A stretch of 64,000 nucleotides of DNA from FEN-1297 sp964618785 (GCA_964618785.1 CAZUCY010000002.1:37627-101626), one strand, 5' to 3'; shown: positions 8,526-17,998, counted from the first letter of the stretch. Translations and numbers: made by a program. Notes: generated from the letters alone by a model not told the origin.

Positions 8526-11500
8526 ATGCTATTAAATTTCTACTATGAAAACAAGAGTAAGTTTGTTTATCTTTTCCTTCTGGCTTTTCTAATAATTTCC
8601 CAATCATTCACATCTGCGCAATCGGGGACAGTACATGGAACTGTAACAGATAAAAATTCAAATGAAGCTTTAGTTGGAGCAAACGTTATAATCAATGGCA
8701 CAAGCTTGGGCGCTGCCACAGATTTGGATGGAAATTACGTAATAAATAATGTTTCAGCAGGCGAGCAGGTTCTTGTTGTATCTTATGTCGGTTATAAGGA
8801 AGCAAGAGTAACTGTAAAAGTTACGGCTAAAAAAACCTACGAGATAAATATTAAATTGGAAGCGCAGGCTGTAGAAGCTAATACTGTATATGTTACAGCC
8901 CAGGCAAAAGGGCAGCTGCAGGCAATTAACGAGCAGTTGGCTTCAAATACTATAATAAATGTAGTTTCAGCAGAAAAAATGCAGGAATTACCTGATGCAA
9001 ATTTAGCGGAATCAATTGGAAGGCTTCCGGGTATTTCCATACAAATGAATGCAGGTGAAGCAACTAAACTTGTAATACGCGGTTTATCTCCTCAGTACAA
9101 TAATGTTACCATTGAAGGCGTTCCGATGGTTTCTACTAGTAATTCCGACAGGAGCATTGATTTGAGTTTGTTAACCGACAATCTTGTTAAAGGAGTTGAG
9201 GTTTCAAAGTCTCTAAGGGCGGATATGGATGCAGAAGCTTTAGGCGGAACTGTAAATTTGACATTACGCCAGGCTCCGGAAAATTTTCATTATAATGTTC
9301 AGGCTCTTGGCTCTTATACAGATTTGGGTCAATCAATGAATAATGCCAAGCTGACGGCAGGTATTAGCGATAGGTTCTTTGATAATAAATTTGGCGTAAT
9401 GTTACAAGGATCCTGGGAACAGAAATTTATTCCGGAGCAGACGTTTGGAGGTACTTATGGACAATTATACAGCTCGAATACTAACACGAATTATCTTCAG
9501 ACACAAGATGCTACTTTAACGGATGAGAATATTAACAGGCAGCGGTCTGGTTTAATGGCTGTTTTTGATTATAAATCGGATTTTATGGATATGACATTCT
9601 TGAATATGTTCAGCCAGATAAATGATAATTATACTATAGCCGCTAATTCATTTAATTTTATTGACGCCTCAACTAATAGTGATGATGCATATTCAAGACA
9701 ATACAATATTGAAAATTATGTAACAGAGGAAAGAACGCATTCAATTCAGAATAATTTCAGATTCCTGGGTACAACTCTTTCCACTTCGTTATCTTGGACA
9801 AAAGCAAATTATAGTAACCCGGGACAGTATTTTCCATTTGACCAGATTGCCGGAGGAGCTCAACAGAAAATTCCTTTGAGTCACTTAAATTATGCACAGC
9901 CATCTGCTGTAATTACGGCAATGGGCCCAAGTAATATTGCATATACTTTTTTTGAAAATGCTTATATGACGGATTCATACCTTAATGAAAATGATTATGA
10001 TCTTAAGGCGGACTACAAGGTACCTTTCAACTTCTCCGATTATTTCTCGGGAACAATTTCTCTGGGGGGTAAATTTAATCAGAAGGACCGTGTAAGCAAT
10101 GGCTCCGGTACGTATTATGATATTCAGTATGGCGGCAGCGGTAATAGAGAAGCAGCGTTTGAAAAACTTTTCCCGTGGGTTAAATGGGAAACACAGGCAG
10201 TCTCGCCAATTTTTGCAAGCAATTTTATTCAAACTGATTACGTTCCGCCTACTTTCCTGAAAGGACAATATAAGCTTGATTGGAGTGCAAATATGGGCGA
10301 ACTGGTAAATATGCAAAATATAATGTGGAAAGCATTCGGTCCGTCTGGCGCTGGTACGTATTTTCAGGATGGGGGTGACGATTATAACAGCACTTATAAT
10401 GCTTATGAAGCGGAACTTGCCGATTATATAATGGGCGAGTTTAATATTGGCAGGAGTTTAACTATAGTTCCCGGAATCCGTTATGAACAGGAAAGAACCG
10501 ACTATTCTGCTTATCAAATGTATGAAAATAATTCAAATGCAGATGGTCTTGGGGGTGCTTCAAGATTACAGAATGTTCAGAAATTTAACGATTTCTATTT
10601 CCCTTCTCTTAATGTTAAATATAAAGTTAATGATAATATTCAGGTTATGGGAGCTTTTTATAAAAGTTGTACAAGACCTAATTATTCCGATTTATCTCCG
10701 GATGTTAATTATCCGGCAAGCGGTAATTTAAACCAGTCAGCTAACCCGGGTTTAACTCCGTCAACTGCATGGAATGGAGATTTGGGAGTATCTTTTTCAA
10801 ATAATGCTTTAGGCTTGTTTACTGTCAATGCGTTTTATAAAGAAATTTCAAATCTCGTTTATTATATGCCGGATTACCAGCCTTATTTAGATAGTAATCC
10901 AAGTGAAGTGATAGCGCCCCAATCGATTCTTAACAATCTTCCGGGGCTTGCGTATTATGACACTTCATGGTTTCATAATAACAAAAACTCTAGTGTTACT
11001 CTTCCGGTGAATTGTCCAAACTTAGCTTATGTTAGAGGAATAGAGCTGTCATGGCAGACTCATTTATGGTACTTGCCATCGGTTTTAAGCGGTTTGGTCC
11101 TCGATCTTAATATTTCGTTTATGAATTCGCAAATGCAATACCCATATTTTGCACAGGATTCTGTTGGTTTTGTAAAGAGTGGATTTGGCACTACTACCGT
11201 ATATAAATATAAATATTATACTAGATCGGCGCCGGTTATAAATCAGCCGAATGAAACTTATAATGCAATAATTGGCTGGGATTATTTGGGTTTTAGCGCA
11301 AGAGTCTCTTTTAGATACCAGGGACAAACATTAACAGGCTTGGATGCAAGATACTCGCTGCAGGACGCTTATTTTGGCAATTTGTGGATAACTGATATTT
11401 CCCTGTCGCAGAAGTTTCTTGATAAGTTTACCGTTTATGCTAATTTGACAAATGTTAATGACCATATTGATACTTATTATATATCTAGCTCATACGGACC

Positions 11501-11564
11501 TTTACCGACAAGTGACCAATCGTATGGGTTTAGGGCGTTTCTTGGGCTTAGCGTTAACTTATAA
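8526..11564 (+). CDS. TonB-dependent outer membrane receptor with carboxypeptidase-like N-terminal domain
   Basis: An outer membrane gated channel for active import of oligosaccharides or another bulky nutrient. After the signal peptide (residues 1-32), residues about 35-115 form a CarboxypepD_reg-like domain (GTVHGTVTDKNSNEALVGANV, GNYVINNVSAG), as in SusC-class receptors. The plug follows at about 125-255, with LPDANLAESIGRLPGISIQ, RGLSPQYNNVTIEGVP and AEALGGTVNLTLR. The rest is a 22-strand-type barrel rich in aromatic, alternating strands. The protein ends with GFRAFLGLSVNL, a barrel-closing strand. A strong AAGGAGGAG site fixes the start. No SusD-like lipoprotein lies next to it, and a T9SS-sorted protein follows 144 bases downstream instead. 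The substrate is probably a pectin or hemicellulose fragment, by context only. Confidence 0.93.
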   Translation: MLLNFYYENKSKFVYLFLLAFLIISQSFTSAQSGTVHGTVTDKNSNEALVGANVIINGTSLGAATDLDGNYVINNVSAGEQVLVVSYVGYKEARVTVKVTAKKTYEINIKLEAQAVEANTVYVTAQAKGQLQAINEQLASNTIINVVSAEKMQELPDANLAESIGRLPGISIQMNAGEATKLVIRGLSPQYNNVTIEGVPMVSTSNSDRSIDLSLLTDNLVKGVEVSKSLRADMDAEALGGTVNLTLRQAPENFHYNVQALGSYTDLGQSMNNAKLTAGISDRFFDNKFGVMLQGSWEQKFIPEQTFGGTYGQLYSSNTNTNYLQTQDATLTDENINRQRSGLMAVFDYKSDFMDMTFLNMFSQINDNYTIAANSFNFIDASTNSDDAYSRQYNIENYVTEERTHSIQNNFRFLGTTLSTSLSWTKANYSNPGQYFPFDQIAGGAQQKIPLSHLNYAQPSAVITAMGPSNIAYTFFENAYMTDSYLNENDYDLKADYKVPFNFSDYFSGTISLGGKFNQKDRVSNGSGTYYDIQYGGSGNREAAFEKLFPWVKWETQAVSPIFASNFIQTDYVPPTFLKGQYKLDWSANMGELVNMQNIMWKAFGPSGAGTYFQDGGDDYNSTYNAYEAELADYIMGEFNIGRSLTIVPGIRYEQERTDYSAYQMYENNSNADGLGGASRLQNVQKFNDFYFPSLNVKYKVNDNIQVMGAFYKSCTRPNYSDLSPDVNYPASGNLNQSANPGLTPSTAWNGDLGVSFSNNALGLFTVNAFYKEISNLVYYMPDYQPYLDSNPSEVIAPQSILNNLPGLAYYDTSWFHNNKNSSVTLPVNCPNLAYVRGIELSWQTHLWYLPSVLSGLVLDLNISFMNSQMQYPYFAQDSVGFVKSGFGTTTVYKYKYYTRSAPVINQPNETYNAIIGWDYLGFSARVSFRYQGQTLTGLDARYSLQDAYFGNLWITDISLSQKFLDKFTVYANLTNVNDHIDTYYISSSYGPLPTSDQSYGFRAFLGLSVNL

Positions 11565-11708
11565 AAAAAATATTTAGCTGAAATTTTATTTTGATTAAAT
11601 ATTTCTATTAATTAATTAAATGTATCCTGAAAGGAGGTAGTTGGAGTAAATAATTTTAGTGCTTTAATTAATTTTTTGTTTCAATTTTAATTATTTTGGA
11701 GGAAAAAA

Positions 11709-13685
11709 ATGAAAGGTAAGTATTTACTTTCGTTACTTTTAAGCTTTGTGTTTATAAGCTTTGTTGTTAATGCTCAAACACCAACAAGTCCGCAAACCCC
11801 GCCATGGCCGGCTAATGTGGATACTGTTTGGCTTACAGGTGGTCAGGCTAATGCAGGTGTGCTTGAAAATGCTATTTCTGGTGATACTGTTAATGGTGTA
11901 AGAGTAAATCCTAATAGGGTTTACGCACTGTATGCAAATCAAATTTATTTTCAAAATTCCGCATTTACTTTCTCTGATTCTCATGCTACTTTAAATATTT
12001 TGGGGCAGCCTGGTTGGTCAACTGGCGGAAATAAACCAATTATAATTATGGTTTGTCCAAATGGCGTAGAGCAAGGGAGTAATCTGATTACAGGCAGTAT
12101 CCATTTGGATAACCTTTATTGGCTCGCCATGGACCTGGTGGGAAATCAACCTAATGACCCGTTTCAAATGAGTACAGATGTTGGTGTACCGCAGTCAGTA
12201 GTCGCAAATAATTGCTTATTTGAATTTGCACCGACTTTGGACTGGTTCAATACCGATGCATGGCATTACGGTGCTAAATTTAAATTTACCAATTGTTATT
12301 GGCGTGATCAATTTTACGGAGCTCAGTGGTGGGGTGGAAGAGTACTTTATATGAAACATCCGGTTGATAGTCTTTGGGTTGAAAATTGCTGCGTAACCGA
12401 AGGTGGTCTTGTATTCTTAACCCAGAATTCACTTGTCGTGTTCAATTATTACAACCATAATACTATAATCAATACTAATAAGTATTGGCAATTGGGTCAA
12501 AATTTTCTTGAAGGATATTGGGTTAATAACATATTCCTTAACGAAAACTGGGTAGGTGAAGATTCAGTAAATATTGCGGCAGGGCAGGATCAGGATGGAG
12601 AATTTTTCTCAACCATAGATCTTGATACTCTTTATGTTACTGACGGTAGCTTAAAAAACCATATACAGGTTCAAGCTAATTATTTGAATGCCGATTCAAC
12701 GATTAATCAGAGCTTGTTAGGGTTGAGTAACCAGCACGAATTTGTTTATAATAATATGCATTACACAGATACAACAATGTTAGATGCATATTATTTAAAT
12801 GAAGGCGGAGCATTTGATACAAGTTATGTAGGTATGCCTTATCCTGCTTCTTATGTTAATTGGAGTGGCAAGGCTCCGATTGCTCCAGTTCAAAACATTC
12901 CGGGAGAATGGATGAATTGGCGTACGGCAGGTTTATTTGATGGACATTTACCTACTTGGGTAGCAAAGAATAATTTCTCTGCGCCATTTAATACAGTTAC
13001 ACCGGCAATTTCCAGTAAAGCCGTAGGGGTTTTGATGGGTGAATGGGATGAAGCGCAATATGGCTCTCCTCAATGGAGTGGTACAACACTTCAAGGTGAA
13101 TTGACTAACTGGCCCACATGCAACTATTTGTTCGGCGATTTTACTGCTACTACTTTGCCCGGTTATGACCAAAATGGAATTAAAACAGAAACCAACGGTT
13201 CAGGTATTGCGAAATTTTCCGATTTGATGGAAAATTTAAACCAAGCCGGAACGGTAGTAAAATCCGATATTGATCAATTACCAATTGGTTGTTTACTCTT
13301 TGATGATGTTAACAATGCTTCATATATTGCGACAAATGAGCAAAATCTAGTTGAGTTTAATTTGGTTAAAGCCAAATACAATAGCTTAACTGGTGTAAAG
13401 TTAGCTAATAATACTCTGCCTGTTGTCTATAAGCTATCTCAGAATTATCCTAATCCGTTCAACCCGACTACGAACATTAGCTACGCTATTCCTACCAGTG
13501 GAAATGTATCTCTTAAAGTATACAATATCCTTGGTCAGGAAGTTGCTACTGTTTTCTCAGGATTCCAGAAAGCCGGAGCTTACATAGCTAATTTTGATGC
13601 TTCAAGACTTGCAAGCGGTGTTTATTTCTATCGTTTACAAGCCGGTCAGTTCTCTGAAACAAAGAAAATGATGTTTTTGAAGTAA
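11709..13685 (+). CDS. T9SS-secreted protein of unknown function, beta-helix-like
   Basis: MKGKYLLSLLLSFVFISFVVNAQ is a signal peptide, preceded by TTTTGGAGG. The central region is rich in Asn, Tyr, Trp and short strands (VENCCVTEGGLVFL, NHNTIINTNKYW, EGYWVNNIFLNENW), a pattern seen in parallel beta-helix pectin-active enzymes. I recognise no catalytic motif. The C-terminal 85 or so residues are a T9SS type A sorting domain (QNYPNPFNPTTNISYAIP, VYNILGQEVATVF, ASGVYFYRL). It lies directly after the TonB receptor and before a strong terminator, so the two probably form one transcript. It could bind or cleave the polysaccharide whose fragments the receptor imports. That function is an inference from position. 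The secretion route is well supported. Confidence 0.72.
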   Translation: MKGKYLLSLLLSFVFISFVVNAQTPTSPQTPPWPANVDTVWLTGGQANAGVLENAISGDTVNGVRVNPNRVYALYANQIYFQNSAFTFSDSHATLNILGQPGWSTGGNKPIIIMVCPNGVEQGSNLITGSIHLDNLYWLAMDLVGNQPNDPFQMSTDVGVPQSVVANNCLFEFAPTLDWFNTDAWHYGAKFKFTNCYWRDQFYGAQWWGGRVLYMKHPVDSLWVENCCVTEGGLVFLTQNSLVVFNYYNHNTIINTNKYWQLGQNFLEGYWVNNIFLNENWVGEDSVNIAAGQDQDGEFFSTIDLDTLYVTDGSLKNHIQVQANYLNADSTINQSLLGLSNQHEFVYNNMHYTDTTMLDAYYLNEGGAFDTSYVGMPYPASYVNWSGKAPIAPVQNIPGEWMNWRTAGLFDGHLPTWVAKNNFSAPFNTVTPAISSKAVGVLMGEWDEAQYGSPQWSGTTLQGELTNWPTCNYLFGDFTATTLPGYDQNGIKTETNGSGIAKFSDLMENLNQAGTVVKSDIDQLPIGCLLFDDVNNASYIATNEQNLVEFNLVKAKYNSLTGVKLANNTLPVVYKLSQNYPNPFNPTTNISYAIPTSGNVSLKVYNILGQEVATVFSGFQKAGAYIANFDASRLASGVYFYRLQAGQFSETKKMMFLK

Positions 13686-13727
13686 TAATTAGTTAAGTCT
13701 GATTATTTCATAAATATTTTCTGTTAT

Positions 13728-13758
13728 AAAAGCAGCCGGTGAATAACCGGCTGCTTTT
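13728..13758 (+). terminator. strong rho-independent terminator
   Basis: AAAGCAGCCGGT (13728 onward) pairs with ACCGGCTGCTTT across a five-base loop (GAATA, 13741-13745), giving a 13-bp GC-rich stem that runs into nine T residues. It lies 43 bases after the stop of the T9SS protein gene. Confidence 0.93.
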
Positions 13759-13793
13759 TTTTTCAATTTTGAATTTTTACAAGGTCATTCATC

Positions 13794-16283
13794 ATGCCTG
13801 AGAAAAGTCCCTTCATATTTATTTTTTTCTTTATTATTAACTTTTTACCTGTCATATTTGCTCAAACAAATCAATCAAATATGAAATTAGTAATAAATAA
13901 CCTGGGTTATTATGAGGTGCAAAGCCTTAATGTTATGGTTTTTGACGATTTTTATCCTGAGGGTCATCAGGGCGGGTTGACAATAGTACAATTTGGTAAA
14001 AGGGTTGCTGCCAACGGTGATGTAAGGATCGATCCTGCGCCGGGGCAATGGTCCCCTATTCCCAAAATGGGAAAGAAATATGTTGATAAGGCAAATGGAA
14101 TAATCAAAGTTGAATTATGGTACCCTGATTCCAGCAGGGATAAAAAAGGGTTTAATCCAATTGATTATCCGGATTTAAAGTTTAAATATTCCGTAAGAAC
14201 ACAAGCGGTTGGACAAAGTATAAAGGTAATTGTGGACCTTGAAAAACCACTGCCCGCGAATTGGGCTGATAAAGTTGGGTTTAATCTGGAATTGTTTCCC
14301 GGTGCCTATTACGGCGAACATTATTTGATGGATAATAATCCCGGGTTGTTTCCCCGGCAGGCAGGCAGCCGTATTGATGTTGATAACAATAATAATCTTG
14401 TAATAAATCCGCTAATTGTTGGTAAAAAATTAATTATTTCGCCGGATAATGAAGAAAAGGAAATTAAGTTTGAGAGTTATAAAAGCAATTTGGAATTAAT
14501 TGATGAAAGCGGATTATATAATAACGGGTGGTTTGTATTGCGTTCAACTATACCTGCCGGCGCCGTTAAAAATGCAGTTGAATGGCTGATTACACCCACG
14601 GTTAATACAGATTGGCGGTACAAACCGGTTATACAAATTTCACAAATAGGCTATCATCCCCGGCAAGTCAAATTTGCGGTAATAGAGCTTGATAAATTAA
14701 CTGAAAAATATGATTCTGTTCAATTGATAAAAATTAATGAGGGCTCACAAAATATTGTCAAATCCGATAATAATCCTTTGCCCTGGGGTAATTTTTTAAG
14801 GTATAAATATTTGCGCTTCGATTTCAGCGGTGTTACTGAAGAAGGATTGTATAAAATAAAGTACGGCAATGTAGAATCGAATGAGTTTGTTATTAAAAAT
14901 GACGTCTTTACAAATAATGTTTGGCAGCCTACATTAGAATATTTTCTTCCCGTTCAAATGTGTCATATGAGAGTTGAAGATAGGTACAGGGTGTGGCATG
15001 GACTCTGCCATATGGATGATGCTTTAATGTCTCCGGTTAATCACGACCATTTTGACGGATATGAGCAGGGAAAGTCTACTTTAACAAGTTTCCAATCCGG
15101 CGATCATGTGCCCGGCTTAAATATCGGGGGCTGGCATGATGCAGGCGATTATGATTTGAGAATTGAATCCCAAACCGGAACAGTATACAAACTTTCGCTA
15201 TGCTATGAATTTTTTAAGAATGATTATGATGGGACATCAATAAATCAAAAAACAAGGCTGGTGGAATTAAATAGACCCGATGGTAAGCCGGATATCCTTC
15301 AGCAGATGGAGCACGGATTATTATTTATTGTCGGCGGCTATGAATCAATGGGAAGGTTCTTTAGGGGCATTCAGGAAGCGACTCTTCATCAGTACGTCCT
15401 TCTTGGTGAAGCAGCAAATGCTACTGATAATCTTATTTTTAAACCTGATGGAAAAGATCCGGTGCTGAATAACCCGCTCCCGGAAGATGACCGGCTGGTG
15501 TTTACAGAAGAAAATTCTGAAAGCGAGCTTTACACTGCACAGGTTCTATCGGCAGCTAAAAGAGTGCTGGATACATACAACCCGGAATTATCGGATAAAT
15601 GCCTGAAAATTTCGGAAGAATTATATAAGTTTAATTCTTCTGCGCCGGTGGAAGCTAAAATAAATACTGCCGCCGAACTTTATTTGACTACTTCAAAAGA
15701 AGAGTATAAAAGATTATTGACAGACAACGTGGATATAATAAGTAAAAATCCAATGAATTACAGTATCGTTCTTGGCAGGGTTGTAAAAAAAATAAATGAT
15801 AAAAAGTTTACGGATAAAATTGAACTTGCAGTTGCTGAAGCTTTCAAAACAATTTCGGAACAGCAAAAAGAAAATCCTTACGGTGTGCCTTATAAGCCAT
15901 ATATATGGGGGGCTGGCTGGGAGATTCAGTCGTTTGGAGTCGATCAATTATTCCTGCATATCGGTTTTCCCAAAATATTTGGTTCCGAATACGCTTTTAA
16001 TGCGTTAAATTTTGTTCTTGGCTGCCACCCGGGTGAGAACACCGCTTCTTTTGTCTCCGGTGTGGGCGTTAATTCTTTAACTGTTGCATATGGTTTTAAC
16101 AGAGCCGATTGGTCATACATTCCCGGTGGTGTCGGAAGTGGTACGGCTTTGATTCGTCCCGATTTACCGGAGTTAAAAATATGGCCTTATTTTTGGCAGC
16201 AGGCTGAATACGTAATGGGTGGCGGAGCAACCGATTTTATGCTCCTGGCTATGGCTGCTGATTATTTGTTTAATTCCGAATAA
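13794..16283 (+). CDS. GH9-family glycosidase with N-terminal Ig-like domain, atypical C-terminal acid region
   Basis: An exported 829-residue protein. The signal peptide ends near residue 24 (IFAQ). Residues about 30-270 form an extra N-terminal beta-rich region without clear identity. Residues about 275-375 look like the cellulase Ig-like domain that precedes GH9 catalytic modules (QISQIGYHPRQVKFAVIE, then GLYKIKYGN). The GH9 barrel follows with GGWHDAGDYD, where D449 and D452 match the catalytic base pair of the family. The usual C-terminal Asn-Glu acid motif is absent. At that place the protein reads QQAEYVMGGGATDFM, so the general acid might be the nearby Glu, or the protein may belong to a divergent subfamily. 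Substrate is therefore uncertain (beta-glucan or glucosaminide-like). A strong terminator lies just upstream, so it has its own promoter. Confidence 0.82.
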   Translation: MPEKSPFIFIFFFIINFLPVIFAQTNQSNMKLVINNLGYYEVQSLNVMVFDDFYPEGHQGGLTIVQFGKRVAANGDVRIDPAPGQWSPIPKMGKKYVDKANGIIKVELWYPDSSRDKKGFNPIDYPDLKFKYSVRTQAVGQSIKVIVDLEKPLPANWADKVGFNLELFPGAYYGEHYLMDNNPGLFPRQAGSRIDVDNNNNLVINPLIVGKKLIISPDNEEKEIKFESYKSNLELIDESGLYNNGWFVLRSTIPAGAVKNAVEWLITPTVNTDWRYKPVIQISQIGYHPRQVKFAVIELDKLTEKYDSVQLIKINEGSQNIVKSDNNPLPWGNFLRYKYLRFDFSGVTEEGLYKIKYGNVESNEFVIKNDVFTNNVWQPTLEYFLPVQMCHMRVEDRYRVWHGLCHMDDALMSPVNHDHFDGYEQGKSTLTSFQSGDHVPGLNIGGWHDAGDYDLRIESQTGTVYKLSLCYEFFKNDYDGTSINQKTRLVELNRPDGKPDILQQMEHGLLFIVGGYESMGRFFRGIQEATLHQYVLLGEAANATDNLIFKPDGKDPVLNNPLPEDDRLVFTEENSESELYTAQVLSAAKRVLDTYNPELSDKCLKISEELYKFNSSAPVEAKINTAAELYLTTSKEEYKRLLTDNVDIISKNPMNYSIVLGRVVKKINDKKFTDKIELAVAEAFKTISEQQKENPYGVPYKPYIWGAGWEIQSFGVDQLFLHIGFPKIFGSEYAFNALNFVLGCHPGENTASFVSGVGVNSLTVAYGFNRADWSYIPGGVGSGTALIRPDLPELKIWPYFWQQAEYVMGGGATDFMLLAMAADYLFNSE

Positions 16284-16321
16284 CTACGACCTTTAGGGTG
16301 TTGATTAAAAACCTGATATAT

Positions 16322-16448
16322 AAAAGCCCGAGCTGCTATGCAATTTCCGCCCTGTCGTAAAGTGATGGCTATGCCAAAGAACGGGGTTAGTGCTTGGTCA
16401 ATTTAGAATTATTACATAGTGGCGGCAATGCAGAAACTTGGGGCTTTT
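16322..16448. repeat. imperfect palindrome, possible structured element
   Basis: AAAAGCCC (16322-16329) pairs with GGGCTTTT (16441-16448). Inside it, TGCA (16339-16342) and CCGCC (16347-16351) pair with TGCA (16429-16432) and GGCGG (16421-16425). The loop contains TGGCTATGCCAAA (16366-16378) and TTATTACATAG (16409-16419), which recur near 20500-20552. No gene was seen. It could be a decayed mobile element or a non-coding RNA. Confidence 0.4.
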
Positions 16449-16548
16449 TAATTAACCTCCGAGGCTTGGCTTCAACCTCGGTTTAATCTTTCCGGGGTCG
16501 AATTCCCAGTCGCTTGCGACGAATCCTGGCTCCGTATTTGTATTTCGA

Positions 16549-16572
16549 TACCCCACCGCTTGCGGCGGGGTA
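16549..16572. repeat. GC-rich near-perfect palindrome
   Basis: TACCCCACCGC, a TT centre, then GCGGCGGGGTA form a 24-base palindrome with one mismatch in otherwise AT-rich DNA. Just upstream, TCGCTTGCGA (16510-16519) is another short palindrome. It sits 37 bases before the next start codon. No T tract follows, so a dispersed intergenic repeat is as likely as a terminator. Confidence 0.5.
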
Positions 16573-16609
16573 GTTCATAAATCTTTTACTTTAATTATTG
16601 GTGATAATT

Positions 16610-17998
16610 ATGAATAATTCTTTTCTTAAAAAAAATATTATCAGGCTTTCATTTCTTTTGATTGCTGTCGCTTTTGTCTCTTTTAAGTTTTACAACGAAA
16701 AAGCAAAAAAAAATACTGAAAAAATCGAAACAAATAAAGACAGTATTTCGGTTGATTTAAAACATGTACTCAATGATGAGTTTAAGTTATTTTATCCTTT
16801 ATCTATTGATACTGTATACGGAGGCTATTTCAGTGATATAGATTATAAATGGGAGTTAAAAGGCAGACAGGATAAAATGATTGTCACGCAGGCAAGACAT
16901 ATATGGTCCAATTCAAATGCGGCTCTGTTTTATCCCGACAAAAGCACATTTCTCAAAACCGCCGCATATGGTGTGGAATTTTTAAAAAATTTTATGTGGG
17001 ATAAAGAATTCGGAGGATTCTATAATATAGTCGATAGAAAAGGAATGCCGTATAAAGATTATACTACTAAAAAAATAATAAAACAGATTTACGGAAATGC
17101 CTTTGCAATATACGGGCTCGCGGCTTATTATAAAGCTTCCGGCGATACTTCGGCATTAAATCTGGCAATAAAAACTTTTTATTGGATTGAAAAACATAGC
17201 TATGATCCCGAATACGGCGGTTATTTTCAGTTCGTTTCAAGGGAAGGAGAGCCTTTCCCAGAGGGTTATAGAGGAATACCACCAAAAGATCAAAATAGCA
17301 TGATCCACATCATGGAAAGTTTTACCGAATTATACAGCGTTTGGCCGAATGAATTATTGAAGGAACGCCTTAATGCATTGCTGTTATTAATAAGAGATAC
17401 TGTCATAGGGGATAAAGGTTATATGATTTTGTACTTTAAACGTGATTGGACTCCTATTTCATATAAAGATTCAATTGAGGTCGCAAGGCGTATGAATTAT
17501 GAGCTTGATTATATTTCTTTCGGACATGATGTTGAAACAGCTTATTTAATGCTTGAAGCATCTAAGACTCTTGGCTTTTCAAGTGATACGACTACTCTTA
17601 GGATAGCAAAACAATTAGATGATTTCGCTCTCATGTACGGATGGGATTCGGTGAATGGTGGTATATATGACGGGGGATATCCTTTCAAAGATGAAAACAA
17701 AATTAAAATAGTAAAAAATACTAAGGAATGGTGGTGCCATATTGAAGCCGCAAATTCTTTCCTTATGATGTCTGAATTATTTCCTGACGATAAGTTAAAT
17801 TATTATGAAAAATTTTGTGTTGAGTGGAATTATATTAAAACATATCTGCTTGATAATAAATACGGGGGATGGTATTTCGACGGCATAGATAAAACTCCCG
17901 GCAGTAAATTTGCTCCGAAAGCATCTATCTGGAAGTGCAATTATCATACGTCAAGAGGATTGATTAATTGTATCAGGATGCTTGGCAGCTTAGAATAA
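16610..17998 (+). CDS. AGE-family sugar 2-epimerase (cellobiose/mannobiose 2-epimerase-like), membrane-anchored or exported
   Basis: A member of the N-acylglucosamine 2-epimerase fold family, closest in motif to cellobiose/mannobiose 2-epimerases, which convert the reducing-end glucose of a beta-linked oligosaccharide to mannose or the reverse. FGHDVETAYLMLEA and EWWCHIEAANSFL carry His and Glu positions expected in the (alpha/alpha)6 barrel centre. QARHIWSNSNA near residue 95 is also family-like. Characterised enzymes are cytoplasmic, yet here a hydrophobic segment (residues 9-26, IIRLSFLLIAVAFVSFKF) precedes the domain, with no lipobox. The frame opens at TTG 16598, but ATG 16610 is the better start. 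It stands between GH9 and GH105 genes, so it may act on oligosaccharides in the periplasm. Family call is firm, substrate is not. Confidence 0.83.
   Translation: MNNSFLKKNIIRLSFLLIAVAFVSFKFYNEKAKKNTEKIETNKDSISVDLKHVLNDEFKLFYPLSIDTVYGGYFSDIDYKWELKGRQDKMIVTQARHIWSNSNAALFYPDKSTFLKTAAYGVEFLKNFMWDKEFGGFYNIVDRKGMPYKDYTTKKIIKQIYGNAFAIYGLAAYYKASGDTSALNLAIKTFYWIEKHSYDPEYGGYFQFVSREGEPFPEGYRGIPPKDQNSMIHIMESFTELYSVWPNELLKERLNALLLLIRDTVIGDKGYMILYFKRDWTPISYKDSIEVARRMNYELDYISFGHDVETAYLMLEASKTLGFSSDTTTLRIAKQLDDFALMYGWDSVNGGIYDGGYPFKDENKIKIVKNTKEWWCHIEAANSFLMMSELFPDDKLNYYEKFCVEWNYIKTYLLDNKYGGWYFDGIDKTPGSKFAPKASIWKCNYHTSRGLINCIRMLGSLE

Noticed and set aside
16490..16545. Possible tRNA fragment, because of GGGGTCGAATTCCCAG
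   Set aside because: It resembles a T-arm, but no acceptor stem, D-arm or anticodon arm can be built around it.
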